From NCBI GenBank assembly GCA_043758755.1, contig JAYVMW010000062.1, positions 4,517 through 68,516 of the forward strand: 64,000 nucleotides of DNA. Reading direction: 5' to 3'. A program made the position numbers and the translations under genes. Below the pieces are notes generated by a model. It ran no database searches. It was not told where the DNA came from and worked only from the letters and a program-made list of their open reading frames with translations. This document shows, piece after piece, positions 17,453 to 26,271 of the stretch. Every line of letters starts with the position of its first letter. Within the stretch, counting starts at the first letter, position 1. The stretch is from Solimicrobium sp043758755. GTDB taxonomy: Bacteria; Pseudomonadota; Gammaproteobacteria; Burkholderiales; Burkholderiaceae_D.

Positions 17453-19852
17453 TTAAAAATTATTTTGTTGATAACTTTGCCGCGTAGTCGGCTGATTCAG
17501 TGGCTGATATCCCGAAATGCTGCGCCGTAAAACTTCGAGCGGATTGGAGCCGATTTTTGACAAGCCATTCAGTTCAAGTTGGAAAAACAGCGTGGTGTTT
17601 GAGCTCGAAGCCACGCCAACAACAGTTGATGGAATCAGGTAGCGCTGTGCCACGAAGCGGAATATCCAGCAATCCTGTTTGTATTCAAGACCCATCAAGC
17701 CGTCCAGAACGCGGTGGTCCAGCAGTGAGAAATTGGATCTGGCCACACCATACCAGCGCGGCGCGATCGGCCATTGCGCGGAAACATCGATTTGCTTCAT
17801 GCCTTCCGGAATAACTTCGCTGGTATTCTGGTAACGATATTCGGCATTGATAACCTGCATTGGCCCGGGCTGCCATTTGAGTCCGTAGTTTAACTGTTCG
17901 GTAGTTTTGAAACTTTCGCTGTACTGCCAGCCTGCGTCAATGGACAGGTTATTACTCAGCTTGCCCGAACCGACAAAAATCAGGTCAGATTTGCTGGGCA
18001 CATTCGGATAAGTGGTGTAAGCGATGGAACTACCAACGAAATTCGTGGCCACATAGGTTGGCGAATCAACCACCAGCGGCTGCTGAAAACTGATACGCTG
18101 CGCCAGAGCAAAGCGCATGCGTTCCTGACCATCCATTTCAATTGCGCGGCTTACCAGTGCCGAGGTTAACTGATTGGCATCACCAACCCGATCGTTGCCC
18201 GAAAACCGGTTCTCGTTAAATATCTGCGCAAAATTGACGTCAGCCAGTCCGGTGTCAAATAATGGAATGGCGGTCTGATTGCGATAGGGTGTACGAACAT
18301 AAAACAGGCGCGGTTCCAGTGTTTCGGTAATATCTTTTCCAAACAAGGTCGTCTCACGGTCAAAATACAATCCGCTATCGAGTGAAAAAGTGGGCACGGC
18401 CAGCACCGGATCAGGTATCGCACCGGGCGTCAGATTACTTCCCAGTCTGTAATCGCTCAGATGATAAATAACTTTGGGCGTAATGAAATAAGAGGTACCG
18501 ACTATCGGATAGGCAATCTGGGCCTGCCCCACCATCCGTTCGCCGTTTACCATCGTTGGATGAACGAACTTGCTGTATTCCGTGTAGACCGACCAGTCAA
18601 ATCCGCCCAGGTCATCAACTCTGTTGATTGTGCCAAACAGCCTGGGCATGATTTCATACGGTTGGACGACATCGTTATTGACATCCTGCAGCACCTGGTA
18701 ATTGGTCATATTCAGACCAACGTTCAGGAAAGGCTTGGGTTGGTATGTCAACGTTAAAATTTGCGGTAGCACTTGCTGGGAGCTGGAGGTAATCGAATGC
18801 GAAAAATCAATTGCGTACTGATTGTCAGATGCGCGGTTGTAGTTCAGATTCAGGTTCCAGTTAGGAATGGAAGTATCGATCAGTGTGGTGCCGAACGAAT
18901 AACGTTTTTCATTATTCCGATCGTGATCGTTTGGAATGAATTCGAAATTGCTGTTACCGCTGTAACCTGAACCCATGTAGCGGAATTCGCCACCCAGTTG
19001 TTCACCGCGTTTTTCTATTATTTTTGGAATAATGGTGGCATCCCGGTTCGGTGCGATATCAAAATAATAGGGCACCGCAATTTCGGGCCCACCTGCCGTA
19101 GTTGAATAAAATTCAGGCGGCAACACACCGGAACGGCGTGCGTCAGAAATCGGGAACGACATCCACGGTGCGGCAAGTATCGGCACGTCTTTAAAATACA
19201 CCACCCCGTCATAGGCCACACCTTCGTCCCGGCCGGAATCCAAATCCAGCCGGGATGAATTCATATACCAGTCCGGCTTGACGCCTTCACAGGTGGTATA
19301 GGTTCCGTGCTCGACTTCCGAGCGGTCACTATCGATAAAATTCATCCGTTTTGCAAAACCCTGAGCGTTGTTTTTTTCCAGTTTGTATACCGGATTAAGC
19401 AAAAAACCTTCGCCGGTTTCCATTTGCATTTCCAGGGTGTCGCCGCTGTAACAGTCACGATTGCGGTATATCGTCACGTTGCCGCTGGCCATGACCAGAT
19501 CTTCAACGCCATGGTATTCGGCAGTTTCTGCATCGATCGTGGAGGGCCCGCGCACAATTTCAACCTGACCGTCAAAATTCATCACCCGCGCCGGGCGACC
19601 GGTCATCTGTTCGGCCCGGATGGTGATTTCATCCCTGGTCGATGGAATTCGGGGGTCGGGTGCCAGGTCAGGGTCGGGTAAACTGGCCGGAGTCGCCAGC
19701 GGTGCAGCAACTTCTGTCGGAGGCAGACTTGTCTGGTCAGAGGCAAATACGGATGCTGCCGGTGCGGATAATGTAGCCAATACAGCCATACTCATTTTAG
19801 TAAGCAAGGACGGCGACAAATGAGATAATAGAGGGCTGCGTAAAAAAAGCAT
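17453..19852 (-). CDS. lptD: LptD, LPS-assembly outer-membrane protein
   Basis: Beta-barrel that, with LptE, inserts LPS into the outer leaflet. From the ATG at 19852 it is 799 residues with a signal peptide ending near ASVFAS (residue about 38). An N-terminal OstA/LptA-like jellyroll (about residues 75-190; ITIRAEQMTGRPARVMNFDG) precedes the barrel (ARRSGVLPPEFY onward). I count three cysteines in the mature part (NRDCYSGD, TTCEGVKP, KQDCWIFRF) against four in E. coli, where two are a C-terminal Cys pair. An upstream start at 19939 would precede the signal peptide and is unlikely. It is divergent from amgK. Confidence 0.95.
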   Translation of the reverse strand: MLFLRSPLLSHLSPSLLTKMSMAVLATLSAPAASVFASDQTSLPPTEVAAPLATPASLPDPDLAPDPRIPSTRDEITIRAEQMTGRPARVMNFDGQVEIVRGPSTIDAETAEYHGVEDLVMASGNVTIYRNRDCYSGDTLEMQMETGEGFLLNPVYKLEKNNAQGFAKRMNFIDSDRSEVEHGTYTTCEGVKPDWYMNSSRLDLDSGRDEGVAYDGVVYFKDVPILAAPWMSFPISDARRSGVLPPEFYSTTAGGPEIAVPYYFDIAPNRDATIIPKIIEKRGEQLGGEFRYMGSGYSGNSNFEFIPNDHDRNNEKRYSFGTTLIDTSIPNWNLNLNYNRASDNQYAIDFSHSITSSSQQVLPQILTLTYQPKPFLNVGLNMTNYQVLQDVNNDVVQPYEIMPRLFGTINRVDDLGGFDWSVYTEYSKFVHPTMVNGERMVGQAQIAYPIVGTSYFITPKVIYHLSDYRLGSNLTPGAIPDPVLAVPTFSLDSGLYFDRETTLFGKDITETLEPRLFYVRTPYRNQTAIPLFDTGLADVNFAQIFNENRFSGNDRVGDANQLTSALVSRAIEMDGQERMRFALAQRISFQQPLVVDSPTYVATNFVGSSIAYTTYPNVPSKSDLIFVGSGKLSNNLSIDAGWQYSESFKTTEQLNYGLKWQPGPMQVINAEYRYQNTSEVIPEGMKQIDVSAQWPIAPRWYGVARSNFSLLDHRVLDGLMGLEYKQDCWIFRFVAQRYLIPSTVVGVASSSNTTLFFQLELNGLSKIGSNPLEVLRRSISGYQPLNQPTTRQSYQQNNF

Positions 19853-19883
19853 GTCTTCGCTAAGCTGTATTTTAAAAAAAAGT

Positions 19884-19898
19884 CCCCTATTATAGGGG
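19884..19898. promoter_or_regulatory. Palindrome with -10-like sequence on both strands between lptD and amgK
   Basis: CCCCTAT-T-ATAGGGG is a 7-bp inverted repeat around one base. It contains TATTAT on the plus strand (19888-19893, toward amgK) and TATAAT on the minus strand (19894-19889, toward lptD). Leaders would be about 48 and 30 bases. No good -35 is visible on either side. Confidence 0.4.
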
Positions 19899-19947
19899 AA
19901 CTCGGCTATTTTCCCTGCATCCTCCTCATAATGAGACAAATGGCACC

Positions 19948-21015
19948 ATGACTTCTACCGATACTGATCAAAAAAATAAACCCGATAACAATTTAACAAA
20001 GCCTGATTCCGATCCAAGGCTGGCACTTTTACTTGACTGGATCACCACACTTTCCGAATTTTCCCTGCAGCCATCCACAATCCGGCCCGCCTCCAATGAC
20101 GCCAGTTTCCGGCGCTATTTCCGCATTGATGGCGCCAGTGGCCAGACCTTTATCCTGATGGATGCCCCGCCCGAGCAGGAACCCGTAGCTCCATTTATGC
20201 AGATCGCCCAGTTGCTCGAAGCGACTGGCGTGACGGTTCCGCATATTTTTGCCAGTCAGACTGAACAGGGCTTTCTGTTGCTCAGCGATCTGGGCAAGGT
20301 CATGTACTCCCATCTGTTAAATCAGGATACGGCGCAAAAACTGTATATGGATGCCATCGCCGCGCTGGTGCAGATCCAGGTACACAGCGTGCCCGACGTA
20401 TTGCCGGAATATGACAGAGCCATGCAGATGAAGGAACTGCAGATTTTCCCCGAGTGGTATATCAGCAGGCATCTGGGTGCAACCCTGACTGCAGCGCAGC
20501 AGGCCAGTCTGGACAAGGTATTTGAACAGATTCTGGCCAACACCACCGCGCAACCGCAGGTGTATGTGCACCGCGATTATCATTCGCGCAATCTGATGGT
20601 GATGAAAGAAGGTAACCCCGGCATTATCGATTTTCAGGGTGCCATGTATGGCCCGATTACCTATGACATTGTTTCCCTGCTGCGCGACGCGTATATCGAA
20701 TGGGATGAAGAACAGGTGCTGGACTGGGCCATACGCTACTGGGAGCACGCCCGTCATGCCGGTCTGCCGGTCAGCACCGATATCGACGGTTTTTATCGCG
20801 ACTTCGAATTCATGGGCCTGCAGCGCCACCTGAAGATACTCGGCATTTTCTGTCGCCTGGCGTACCGCGACGGCAAACCGAATTATCTGGCTGACCTGCC
20901 GCTGGTGCTGTCCTATGTGCGAAAAACTGCGCAACGGTATAACACCCTGATTCCTCTGCTCAGGCTGCTCGACGAACTGGAAGACAAAGCGCCCCAGATC
21001 GGGTATACCTTTTAA
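19948..21015 (+). CDS. amgK: AmgK, N-acetylmuramate/N-acetylglucosamine 1-kinase
   Basis: Phosphotransferase-fold sugar kinase of the MurU peptidoglycan-recycling pathway, making MurNAc-alpha-1-phosphate. 355 residues. The Brenner motif VYVHRDYHSRNLMV (near residues 207-220) gives catalytic Asp and Asn, and GIIDFQGAMYGPITYD carries the metal-binding Asp. An N-terminal low-complexity stretch (residues 1-25) is poorly conserved. It resembles aminoglycoside phosphotransferases by fold, but adjacency to murU identifies it. In Pseudomonas putida this route bypasses de novo UDP-MurNAc synthesis and underlies fosfomycin tolerance. Confidence 0.92.
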   Translation: MTSTDTDQKNKPDNNLTKPDSDPRLALLLDWITTLSEFSLQPSTIRPASNDASFRRYFRIDGASGQTFILMDAPPEQEPVAPFMQIAQLLEATGVTVPHIFASQTEQGFLLLSDLGKVMYSHLLNQDTAQKLYMDAIAALVQIQVHSVPDVLPEYDRAMQMKELQIFPEWYISRHLGATLTAAQQASLDKVFEQILANTTAQPQVYVHRDYHSRNLMVMKEGNPGIIDFQGAMYGPITYDIVSLLRDAYIEWDEEQVLDWAIRYWEHARHAGLPVSTDIDGFYRDFEFMGLQRHLKILGIFCRLAYRDGKPNYLADLPLVLSYVRKTAQRYNTLIPLLRLLDELEDKAPQIGYTF

Positions 21016-21032
21016 TTTAACCACGACATCAC

Positions 21033-21755
21033 ATGAAAGCTATTCTTTTGTCTGCAGGTCGCGGAGTGCGCATGATGCCGCTGACCGAGCACTGTCCCAA
21101 GCCGCTGCTCAAAGTCCGGGGCCGGCCCCTGATCGTGTGGCACATTCTGAATCTGGTCAAGGCCGGCATCACGGAACTGGTGATCAATCACGCCTATCTG
21201 GGCAGCATGATAGAACAGACGCTGGGTGACGGCAGTCAGTTTGGCGCACATATCAGTTACTCTCGTGAACAGACCGCGCTTGAAACTGCAGGCGGCATTG
21301 CCAATGCACTGCACCTGCTCGGTGAACAGCCTTTTGTTGCCATCGCGGCCGACATTTACTGCCCGCATTTTGATTACGCACAATGCCTGAACACGCTGGA
21401 AGATAACGACATGTGGGGCAATCCGCTACCCGATGACAAACGCGATATTGCCTGGCTGTATATGGTGAAAAATCCGTCACATCATCCGCAAGGTGACTTT
21501 GCCGTACATCTGCTGGGGCTGTCGAACGAGGGCACTCCGCGCTACACTTTTTCCGGTATCGGCGTCTACCGGCCCGAGATGTTCGCTGCCATTGCGCCGG
21601 GCGAATCAACGCGACTGCGTGAACTGTTTCATGCTCTGGCTGATCGCGGTCAGCTGGGGGGCGAAGTGATGTCCTGTGCCTGGACCGACGTTGGCACGCC
21701 GGAGCGCTTTGCCGAATTGAACGCGCCACTCCATACCCACGTGAGACCACAATGA
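21033..21755 (+). CDS. murU: MurU, N-acetylmuramate-1-phosphate uridylyltransferase
   Basis: Nucleotidyltransferase converting MurNAc-1-phosphate to UDP-MurNAc. 240 residues. The signature LLSAGRGVRMMPLTEHCPKPLL (residues 5-26) opens the protein. The E-T-A-G-G-I loop near 85 and the AADIYC segment near 107 form the sugar and metal site. It starts 17 bases after amgK and overlaps pepP by four bases. anmK, acting earlier in the same recycling route, is at 34112; a MupP phosphatase was not found in the window. Confidence 0.92.
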   Translation: MKAILLSAGRGVRMMPLTEHCPKPLLKVRGRPLIVWHILNLVKAGITELVINHAYLGSMIEQTLGDGSQFGAHISYSREQTALETAGGIANALHLLGEQPFVAIAADIYCPHFDYAQCLNTLEDNDMWGNPLPDDKRDIAWLYMVKNPSHHPQGDFAVHLLGLSNEGTPRYTFSGIGVYRPEMFAAIAPGESTRLRELFHALADRGQLGGEVMSCAWTDVGTPERFAELNAPLHTHVRPQ

Positions 21756-23092
21756 AACCATACCATGATCGTCGCAATGCACTGCTCAGGCAGATGCAGG
21801 CCCAGGGCGGTGGCATCGCCATTCTGTCCACCTCCAGAGAAATGACGCGCAACAGCGACTGTTTTTTTCCATTCCGTCATGACAGTTATTTTTATTACCT
21901 GAGCGGCTTCACGGAGCCGGATGCGGTGCTGGTGTTAAACGCCGGCAAGACCAGTCAGAGCATCCTGTTTTGCCGCGAAAAAAATCCCGAGCGTGAAATC
22001 TGGGATGGATTCATGTATGGCCCCGAGGCTGCGCAAGAGAAATTCGGATTTGACGCCGCCTATACCAGTGCCGAACTGGAGCAGAAGCTGTCCGAGTTGC
22101 TGGCCGACGCACCGGCGGTGTTCCATACCCAGGGTTATCACACGCATCTGGATGACCAGTTGCAGCGCAGTCTGAATATAGTCCGCGGCAAGTCACGCAG
22201 TGGTGTGACTGCGCCACAACTGACTATTGATCTGCACAGTATTCTGGATGAAATGCGGTTGTTCAAGGATGCCAGCGAGATCGCCCTGATGCAAAAGGCC
22301 GCCGGCATTTCCTCGGAAGCGCACCGGCGCGCCATGCAGATCACCTGCCCAGGTATGTATGAATATGAGCTGGAAGCAGAAATGCTGCACGAATTCCGCC
22401 GTCAGGGTGCGCAGTCACCGGCCTACGGATCCATCGTCGCCACCGGCGCGAACGCCTGCATTCTGCATTACAGTGCCAACAATGCAAAAATCAAAGTCGG
22501 CGATTTAATATTGATTGATGCCGGCTGCGAATTCGACAGTTACGCCTCCGATGTCACAAGAACCTTCCCGGCCAGCGGTAAATTCAGCAAACCGCAAAAG
22601 GTGTTATACGAACTGGTGCTGGCCGCCCAGAGTGCGGCCCTCCAGCACGCCAAAGTCGGTGCCGGCTATCAGGATGGCCACAACGCCGCAATCCGCGTAT
22701 TAACAGAAGGCATGCTGGAGATCGGCCTGCTGGATAAAAACAAGGTCGGCAGCCTGGAAGACGCCATCACCAGCAACGCCTACCGCCAGTTTTACATGCA
22801 CGGCACCGGCCACTGGATCGGCATGGACGTCCACGACGTAGGCAACTACCGAGAATCAACCGCCCCGGCCGGCAGCACTGAAAAACCGTACCGAAAACTC
22901 GAACCCGGCATGGCCCTGACGATCGAACCCGGCATCTACGTCAGACCCGCCGAAGGTGTCCCGGAACAGTACTGGAACATCGGCATCCGGATTGAAGATG
23001 ACGTCATCATCACCAAAAAGGGACCGTTGAATTTGAGTGTCGACACACCGAAAACCGTCAAAGAAATTGAAGCGGTGATGAAACGCGGTTAG
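21752..23092 (+). CDS. pepP: Xaa-Pro aminopeptidase (aminopeptidase P)
   Basis: Dinuclear manganese M24 peptidase removing N-terminal residues that precede proline. 446 residues with the AMP_N domain (to about 140; DSYFYYLSGFTEPDAVLVL) and a pita-bread catalytic domain. Metal ligands are seen in LIDAGCEFDSYASDVTRTF, HGTGHWIGMDVHDVG, TIEPGIYV and GIRIEDDV. The start overlaps the murU stop (ATGA). No signal peptide, so it is cytosolic. Confidence 0.95.
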   Translation: MKPYHDRRNALLRQMQAQGGGIAILSTSREMTRNSDCFFPFRHDSYFYYLSGFTEPDAVLVLNAGKTSQSILFCREKNPEREIWDGFMYGPEAAQEKFGFDAAYTSAELEQKLSELLADAPAVFHTQGYHTHLDDQLQRSLNIVRGKSRSGVTAPQLTIDLHSILDEMRLFKDASEIALMQKAAGISSEAHRRAMQITCPGMYEYELEAEMLHEFRRQGAQSPAYGSIVATGANACILHYSANNAKIKVGDLILIDAGCEFDSYASDVTRTFPASGKFSKPQKVLYELVLAAQSAALQHAKVGAGYQDGHNAAIRVLTEGMLEIGLLDKNKVGSLEDAITSNAYRQFYMHGTGHWIGMDVHDVGNYRESTAPAGSTEKPYRKLEPGMALTIEPGIYVRPAEGVPEQYWNIGIRIEDDVIITKKGPLNLSVDTPKTVKEIEAVMKRG

Positions 23093-23145
23093 CGGTCGAC
23101 TTTATTTGGTCAACTTAAAATCATGCAAAAAATAATTTAATCCGG

Positions 23146-24291
23146 ATGCAAAAAATCTACGACATAGCCATCTGCGGAGCCGGCCCAATAGGCCAAACCC
23201 TGACCCTGCTCCTGCTAAAAAACGGCATAAAAAAATCCAGCATATTACTGCTGGACGCCAAAACAGAACAGCAAACAAAAACTGACCAACGCACCATCGC
23301 CCTGTCCCAGGGCAGCGGGCAAATCCTGCAGTCAGCCGGCGCCTGGCCAATCAAGGTTACATCAATTCAGCAAATCCATGTCAGCAGAAAAGGGCATTTC
23401 GGCCGCACCCTGATCGACTGCAGCGAACACCAGGTTGCCGCGCTCGGCTTTGTGGCCCGCTACACCGACATCCTCACCCCGCTTAATGACGCCATTAAAA
23501 ATCAGGGTGAGGGACTGACCTTTTTGAGACCGGCCAAGGTCAGCACAATCCAGGAAACCGAATCGCACGCCACCATCGAACTGGAAGATCAGCGCAGTTT
23601 CGACGCGCGCATCGTGGTGCAGGCCGAAGGCGGGATCTTCAGCGAACAGCAGGCCGGGACCAGACACGTTGACTATCAGCAGTGCGCCGTCATTGCCAAT
23701 GTCACGGTCAGCGCACCGATACCCGCTCGCGCCTTCGAGCGCTTCACCGACTACGGCCCGCTGGCACTGCTGCCCCAGGAGGACGGCTACGCGCTGGTCT
23801 GGTGTGTTCCGCCAGAACGCAAGGCGATCCTCATGGCGCACAGTGACGAGCTGTTCCTGCAGGAATTGCAAAACGAATTTGGTGACCGGCTGGGCCGATT
23901 TACCCGCAGCACAGCGCGTGCCTCGTTTGCTCTCGGTCTGAACGCCCAGACCGATGCGCCCATTGGCCGCACGGTCCGGATTGGCAATGCGGCCCAGACT
24001 TTGCACCCGGTCGCCGGGCAGGGCATGAATCTGGGTTTGCGCGATGCGCTGCAACTGGCCAAATGTCTGGGCCGGGAAATCAGCCCGGCCGCGCTGCAGG
24101 ATTTTTATCGGCTGCGTGTATCCGACCGCAACATGACAATCCGGCTGACCGACCAGATGGCGCAGATTTTTACCAAAACCGGAACCGTTGTTCCGCAACC
24201 CCTGCTGGGCGCCGGTCTGGGACTGATCGATCTGGCCCTGCCGGCCAGAAAATGCCTGGCCGCTCAAATGATGTTTGGCAGCAGGGATTAA
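23146..24291 (+). CDS. ubiH: UbiH/UbiF/VisC/COQ6-family FAD hydroxylase of ubiquinone synthesis
   Basis: 381-residue flavoprotein monooxygenase. The dinucleotide-binding GAGPIGQTL is near residue 11, and the second FAD motif GNAAQTLHPVAGQGMNLGLRD near 285 is the Coq6-family signature. It is followed after six bases by ubiA, supporting a ubiquinone role; which ring position it hydroxylates cannot be read from sequence. The spacer from pepP contains a copy of the gene's own first 11 bases (ATGCAAAAAAT, 23123 and 23146); the upstream copy would encode only five codons. The ribosome-binding site is weak. Confidence 0.87.
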   Translation: MQKIYDIAICGAGPIGQTLTLLLLKNGIKKSSILLLDAKTEQQTKTDQRTIALSQGSGQILQSAGAWPIKVTSIQQIHVSRKGHFGRTLIDCSEHQVAALGFVARYTDILTPLNDAIKNQGEGLTFLRPAKVSTIQETESHATIELEDQRSFDARIVVQAEGGIFSEQQAGTRHVDYQQCAVIANVTVSAPIPARAFERFTDYGPLALLPQEDGYALVWCVPPERKAILMAHSDELFLQELQNEFGDRLGRFTRSTARASFALGLNAQTDAPIGRTVRIGNAAQTLHPVAGQGMNLGLRDALQLAKCLGREISPAALQDFYRLRVSDRNMTIRLTDQMAQIFTKTGTVVPQPLLGAGLGLIDLALPARKCLAAQMMFGSRD

Positions 24292-24297
24292 ATTACA

Positions 24298-25182
24298 ATG
24301 AGCACCTTTCTTCACCCGCAACCCACCATGCACCGACTCAAACTCTACTGGCAGCTGACCCGCTTTGACAAACCGATAGGCATCCTGCTGCTACTGTGGC
24401 CGACCCTGTCGGCACTCTGGCTGGCCTCGGGCGGACTGCCCGATCTACAACTGCTGCTGATTTTTACCGTGGGCACCGCTTTCATGCGTGCGGCCGGCTG
24501 CGCCATCAATGATTACGCCGACCGCGACTTTGACCGACACGTAAAACGCACTGAACAACGGGTGCTCACTTCAGGAAAAATCGCCGGCTGGGAAGCATTG
24601 CTGGTGGCCGGCGTGCTGGCACTGGCCTCATTCGCGCTGATTATTCCGCTCAATCACAACACCAAACTGCTGTCCGTGGCGGCCATCCTGATCGCGACCA
24701 GTTATCCCTATTTCAAACGCTTCTTTGCCCTGCCACAGGCCTATCTGGGCATAGCCTTTGGCTTCGGCATTCCAATGGCTTTTTCTGCTGCACAGAATCA
24801 TGTTCCCGTGATTGCCTGGTTCATGCTGGTTGGGAATGTGTTCTGGGCACTGGCTTACGATACCGAATACGCCATGGTGGACCGGGATGATGACATCAAA
24901 CTCGGCCTGCGCACTTCGGCACTGACTTTTGGCCAATATGACGTACTGGCCGTCATGATCTGTTATGCCTGCCACATTGGCATCATGGCAGTCATTGGCT
25001 GGTACTTCGGATTGGGATATCCCTTTGCGCTGGGTCTCACTGGCGCGGCGTTATGTGCGCTTTATCATTATTTTCTGATCCGCAATCGGGAGCGCGATGG
25101 CTGCTTTAATGCCTTCCGGCACAATAACTGGCTGGGTTGTCTGATTTTCATCGGAATAGCAACAGACTTTGCGTTACGATAA
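24298..25182 (+). CDS. ubiA: 4-hydroxybenzoate polyprenyltransferase
   Basis: Integral membrane prenyltransferase attaching the polyprenyl tail to 4-hydroxybenzoate, the first membrane step of ubiquinone synthesis. 294 residues with about eight helices. The first Asp-rich motif is NDYADRDFDRHVKRT (near residue 82) and the second is DTEYAMVDRDDDIKLG (near 187). A second in-frame ATG at 24328 lies just before the conserved RLKLYWQLTRFDKPIG; either is possible. The prenyl donor pathway is represented nearby by dxs and ispA. Confidence 0.95.
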   Translation: MSTFLHPQPTMHRLKLYWQLTRFDKPIGILLLLWPTLSALWLASGGLPDLQLLLIFTVGTAFMRAAGCAINDYADRDFDRHVKRTEQRVLTSGKIAGWEALLVAGVLALASFALIIPLNHNTKLLSVAAILIATSYPYFKRFFALPQAYLGIAFGFGIPMAFSAAQNHVPVIAWFMLVGNVFWALAYDTEYAMVDRDDDIKLGLRTSALTFGQYDVLAVMICYACHIGIMAVIGWYFGLGYPFALGLTGAALCALYHYFLIRNRERDGCFNAFRHNNWLGCLIFIGIATDFALR

Positions 25183-25241
25183 CAATTTAGTCACTAATTG
25201 CAGGTATTGTGGAATCCGCACACTGATTTCAAGGAGATATC

Positions 25242-25547
25242 ATGAGTCAAAGAAGCCACAACGAACAGTTGCTGCATGACCTGCAGGCTGTGATCCACGA
25301 TGCAGAGGCACTGCTTGGCAATGCCTCCCTGCCCGGCAATGAAGAGTTCAAATCCGCCAGAGAACGCATTGAAACCACCATCAAACATGCCCGTGATGAA
25401 ATCATCCGTCTGGAAAAACTGGTGGTCGACAAGACCCGCGAGGCCGTGCATGCCACTGACCATTACGTCAAAGAAAATCCATGGCAGGCGGTCAGTCTGG
25501 GTGCGGCAGTCGGTCTGCTGATCGGTCTGCTGATCAGTCGAAAATAA
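25242..25547 (+). CDS. ElaB/YqjD/DUF883 family membrane-anchored protein
   Basis: 101 residues: a charged helical N-terminus (to about 75) and one C-terminal membrane helix with glycine pattern (VSLGAAVGLLIGLLISRK). E. coli YqjD and ElaB of this family bind ribosomes and tether them to the inner membrane in stationary phase; a similar role here is inference. An AAGGAG stands seven bases before the ATG. The stop overlaps the next start (TAATG), giving a three-gene unit with YqjE- and YqjK-like proteins. Confidence 0.88.
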   Translation: MSQRSHNEQLLHDLQAVIHDAEALLGNASLPGNEEFKSARERIETTIKHARDEIIRLEKLVVDKTREAVHATDHYVKENPWQAVSLGAAVGLLIGLLISRK

Positions 25548-25969
25548 TGACGCTGCCGATCAAAGAACAATTCGGTCGCATGGCCTCCACGCTGGTGGCG
25601 ATGCTGCAAACCCGGCTGGAGTTGGCCAGCGTCGAGCTCGAAGAAGAGCTGGTACGCTTTTCCATTTTTTTTATTGCCACATTGATCGCACTGTTCTGTG
25701 CCGGGGTCGCCGTTGCGCTGCTGATTTTTCTGGTCATTGCGCTGTTTTGGGACACGTACCGGATTACGGTGCTGCTGTGTCTGATCGGATTGTTTGGCGC
25801 AGGCAGCGCGCTCGTTGCGGCATGGGTGAGACGGCAGTTCCAAAACCGACCGCGCCTGTTTGAATACAGCATTGCCGAATTGCGAAAGGATGTGGATCTG
25901 GTTCACTCCAGACAGACGCAAGAACCTGATCAAACCGAGGAACAAACCCCATTGCAGGAGAGTCCATGA
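25547..25969 (+). CDS. YqjE-like phage holin family membrane protein
   Basis: 140 residues with two hydrophobic helices (about 39-65 and 70-95), an acidic EEELVRF just before the first, and a charged tail. Matches the Phage_holin_3_6/YqjE (PF07332) type; the holin name is historical. Start chosen at the ATG overlapping the upstream stop by one base, because the longer frame would run inside the DUF883 gene. Overlaps the next gene by four bases. Confidence 0.85.
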   Translation: MTLPIKEQFGRMASTLVAMLQTRLELASVELEEELVRFSIFFIATLIALFCAGVAVALLIFLVIALFWDTYRITVLLCLIGLFGAGSALVAAWVRRQFQNRPRLFEYSIAELRKDVDLVHSRQTQEPDQTEEQTPLQESP

Positions 25970-26271
25970 ACAGCAAACAGCGACTGGAACAGCGGCGCAC
26001 CATGCTCATGACTGAATGCGCCCTGCAGCGCACCCTGCTGGTGGCACAGGCACGTCAGCTGGGGCTGTCGACCGGACTGATCAAATCAGGCGAAGGCCTG
26101 CTGGATCGGTTCAAACAGATTCCCGGCTGGGCCGGACTGCTGGCCAGCATCATTATGATTTTTGTTCCCGGCAAGGCCGCTGCACTGGCCAGAAACGGAT
26201 TGATGCTGCTGCAGCTGCTGAAATCGCTGCGCAAACAGGACCCTGACAGCAAGACACAACCCAAGGCTTAA
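25966..26271 (+). CDS. YqjK-like protein
   Basis: 101 residues, Arg/Gln-rich N-terminal helix (MNSKQRLEQRRTMLMTECAL) and a hydrophobic segment near residues 60-80. The third member of the conserved DUF883-YqjE-YqjK trio, with a start overlapping the upstream stop as ATGA. Function unknown, presumably membrane-associated. Its last four bases overlap the end of the convergent sulfurtransferase gene. Confidence 0.8.
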   Translation: MNSKQRLEQRRTMLMTECALQRTLLVAQARQLGLSTGLIKSGEGLLDRFKQIPGWAGLLASIIMIFVPGKAAALARNGLMLLQLLKSLRKQDPDSKTQPKA

